Assembly (NCBI GenBank): GCA_964017065.1
Contig: OZ024784.1
Span: forward strand, 12,505,152-12,569,151
Direction of reading: 5' to 3'
Source of the DNA: Haliclona indistincta
Taxonomy: Eukaryota > Porifera > Demospongiae > Haplosclerida > Chalinidae
DNA: 64,000 nucleotides
Part shown: one piece after another, positions 61,925 through 64,000 of the stretch
Layout of the letters: each line of letters starts with the position of its first letter
Position numbering within the stretch: position 1 is the first letter of the stretch
Notes under the pieces: model-generated
What the model was told of the DNA's origin: nothing
What the model saw: only the letters and a program-made list of their open reading frames with translations
Database searches by the model: none
Translations under genes and position numbers: made by a program

Positions 61925-64000
61925 CTCTCCCTCCCTCCCCCCCCTCTCTCTCTCTTGCACACAGCTGGTTCAATCTGGTCTCACTCTACCAAGCCGAGAT
62001 GCTTATCTCAATCCAGACTCAGTCAAATCCGTATGTTACCCGTTGTATTTGTGTGATAATTCTACTATATTGCTGTAGGCTATTCCAGCTCTCAGAGCCT
62101 ACATCACTAGCACACTGAAGCTGTTGTATCCTAATGGTGATGAGACTACATTTGAAAATGCTACCAATGACATCATCGACTTTGAGACTAGTCTAGCAAG
62201 AGTGAGTTGGTCCATCTTGTATAGCAATACAGCAAGTGTTAATGGTGTTTTATGAATACCTATTGCAAGTGTGGTTCAGTTTCTAAAGGCCACCATACAT
62301 GGAGCAACTTTTGTCGCGCAACTAGTCGTGCGACAAAAGTTTATCAGTGTATGGTGCATAGTCACGCAGTCGCTAGTCGCCTGAAACATGTTGCGCGAAA
62401 TAGAAACGATCCTATTTTCAGGCGACTTGTTGTTCGAAACTTGCGACAAAAGTTGCTTGCGACGAAGCAACAAAAGTTGCTCCGTGTATGGTGGCCTTAA
62501 CAGAATATTTGAAATGTAACAGCATAGGTGATATTAATTTTGCTGACTTTGTGGTTAATTAAATGAATCAAAAAGCATCAGTTGTGACCTAATTATGAAG
62601 TGGATCAACTGCTTTGATTATAGTAGAGACTAATAATACATTTGTGCATTTGGTGAGGTCACTGGTGGCCTGTTAGGATTTATGATTCAATCACATCATT
62701 GTTGATAATATTGTGGCCCTTGCATCGATGCAATTCTGAACGCCATATCCATGTGTCGAATTGTAAATTGAGTCATAATGTGGAATTGTTTTTAACTTAC
62801 ACATGTTAATTCAGATACAAGTGAGTGCTGTCGCCCAGAGAGACCCAAATGCTGCTTACAACAAGTTCCAACTACATCAGCTAACAGATAATAAGTTTTG
62901 GAATCAGGTGAGAATCAGTGAATGTTGTTTGTATTATTGTACATGATGTTATTGTCTAGTTTGACTGGGTATCTTATGGTATTGCTGTGTATGGTGATGC
63001 TGGTGTTACTGTGACTGAAAACCTCACACTATTGGTTAGGACACCATCTTACTTCACTCAACTGACTGATTTATATGACTCTATTAGCAAGTCCAATCCC
63101 AGGTGGGTGTGTGGGTGTGTTCACAGATGATGTTAGTGCCATAAATTTCGTTATAGTGCTATTGAGAACTATTTTCAATGGCAGCTTGTACAACAGTTCA
63201 TTCCCTACTTGGGTGATGACTTTCTTGATGTCTACTACACGTTCACCTCAGCTGTTGTTGGATCAGGCAAGGTGGAGCGATACCTTGTTTGTCTCGGATC
63301 TCTACAGACATTTGTTCCAATGTCAATGGCTCGTCTCTATACTATGTATGTGCTGGATCCTGGTACTAGGGCCAATGTGACCATCATGATTGAAGAAGTC
63401 AAGAATGCCTTCAAGCAACGCCTACAGAGTAACACATGGCTAGACCCACAGACTATACAAGCATCTGTTGCTAAGGTAAATACAACTGTAATATGGAGTT
63501 GCTGTTATTTGGGTGTGTTAGGTTGAAGCCATCACTCAGATGGTAGCATACCCTGACAGTATCTTCAACAATGAGTATCTCTTGAACAGGAGTGCAGCTG
63601 TCAACATGTCTATTGGAGACAACATGTACTTCAACACTTTCAAGAACTTTCAACTACTCAATGGCCGAGAGAATTTACAGCAATATGGTAAACCTGTCAA
63701 CAAAACTGGGTAAGTGCGTACAATGTTGTTGATGTGTATTGATTGATAATCACTGTAGTTGGGAGATATCACCAACTGCTGTGAATGCTTACTATGATCC
63801 TCTCTTTAACTCTTTTGGTAAGTACATGTATTGCCTGTCTTCAATAAGTTACATTGTGTTTATAGTATTTCTTGAGGGAATCTTGCAGCCACCATTCTTT
63901 GAAGCAGGATGGCCTAAGTAAGCTAGTATAGACTAGGTACTGTATGATTTTCAATATTATTTTAGCTATTTCAAGTATGGTGCACTTGGTGTGGTGATAG
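60993..64000 (+). CDS. M13 metallopeptidase (neprilysin/endothelin-converting-enzyme type), 5' part
   Basis: Exons are 60993-61527, 61711-61826, 61965-62030, 62079-62201, 62815-62907, 62960-63102, 63157-63475, 63522-63709, 63759-63817, 63866-63917 and 63966 to the window edge. The protein is type II membrane: a short cytoplasmic end (MDEEDHGLVSRRARNG), a membrane helix (FLLLILLVTFLALSVFLAVA), then the ectodomain starting CxxxxCxxxAxxxLSNMNTSVNP and the M13 signature CEDFYNYSCGGWV. The N-terminal lobe follows (RQLYEACTDLDAINKIG, YLLNRSAAV) and then WEISPTAVNAYYDP and GILQPPFF. The window ends at YGALGVVI, just before the expected zinc-binding HExxH. Family members trim small peptides at the cell surface. 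The upstream in-frame sequence has no ATG, supporting the start at 60993. Confidence 0.94.
61860..61918. repeat. CT microsatellite in an intron of the M13 gene
   Basis: About 29 CT units followed by a pyrimidine-rich run lie just before the acceptor of exon 3 (61965). The tract may act as an extended polypyrimidine tract and is likely length-polymorphic. Confidence 0.95.
62288..62496. mobile_element. 209-bp MITE-like element in an intron of the M13 gene
   Basis: The left end GGCCACCATACATGGAGCAA matches the reverse complement of the right end with one mismatch, over about 25-30 bp continuing into CTTTTGT. The inside contains further short palindromes built on GTCGCGCAAC and TTGCGACAAAAGTTGC. 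No coding sequence and no clear target-site duplication are seen. Confidence 0.8.

Noticed and set aside
61742..62078. Long Ser/Leu frame and antisense Arg/Glu frame
   Set aside because: They are translations of the CT microsatellite in an intron of the M13 gene.
62252..62500. 82-residue plus and 65-residue minus frames
   Set aside because: They lie within the palindromic MITE-like element and reflect its inverted structure.

Overview
This window looks like nuclear DNA from a sponge (Porifera), most likely a demosponge. The genes are eukaryotic and split by very short GT-AG introns, many of them about 45-60 nt. They are packed a few hundred bases apart on both strands. Two families dominate the right half: a large secreted protein built from Calx-beta repeats, the fold found in sponge aggregation-factor core proteins, and a tandem cluster of receptors with scavenger-receptor cysteine-rich (SRCR) domains. 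The species call is inference. I joined exons by hand and accepted them only where reading frame, splice sites and family homology agreed. SRCR copies 1, 3 and 4 were transferred from copy 2 and only partly rechecked.

Layout of 1-22939 (housekeeping block). There is a 3' fragment of a TDP-43-like RNA-binding protein (1-549). Two tandem spermidine synthase genes follow (1691-3028 and 3327-11317); the second is swollen by repeats in two introns. Next come a CNOT6/CNOT6L-type CCR4 deadenylase (11666-13834), the mitochondrial AAA ATPase ATAD3 (14076-16814), convergent IFT74 (16979-20243, minus), triosephosphate isomerase (20579-21732, minus), and a short VAMP8-like R-SNARE (21866-22939) whose start codon appears to be split by an intron.

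Layout of 23590-34197. A 48-exon gene encodes a secreted protein of about 2,666 residues with an N-terminal signal peptide. It holds 13 units made of an unrecognised six-cysteine module plus a Calx-beta domain, then four more Calx-beta-like domains. Every one of its 47 introns is in phase 1. Several units have been homogenised almost to identity.

Layout of 34348-58601 (minus strand). Four head-to-tail SRCR receptor genes each have a signal peptide, ten SRCR domains, one transmembrane helix and a short tail with an NPxF motif. Copy 2 has lost one splice acceptor. Copy 4 is interrupted inside a coding exon by a 1.93 kb mobile element, and a near-identical copy of that element sits between copies 2 and 3.

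Layout of 58841-64000. A coiled-coil protein with repeated DEELA-type motifs (minus) is divergent from a neprilysin/endothelin-converting-enzyme-like M13 peptidase (plus), which runs off the window just before its zinc motif.

The most interesting hypothesis is that the Calx-beta secreted gene and the adjacent SRCR receptor array form one adhesion or self-recognition locus, a candidate ligand beside candidate receptors. Both families turn over quickly through unequal exchange, gene conversion and transposon insertion. The linkage and architecture are visible in the sequence; the functional pairing is inference.
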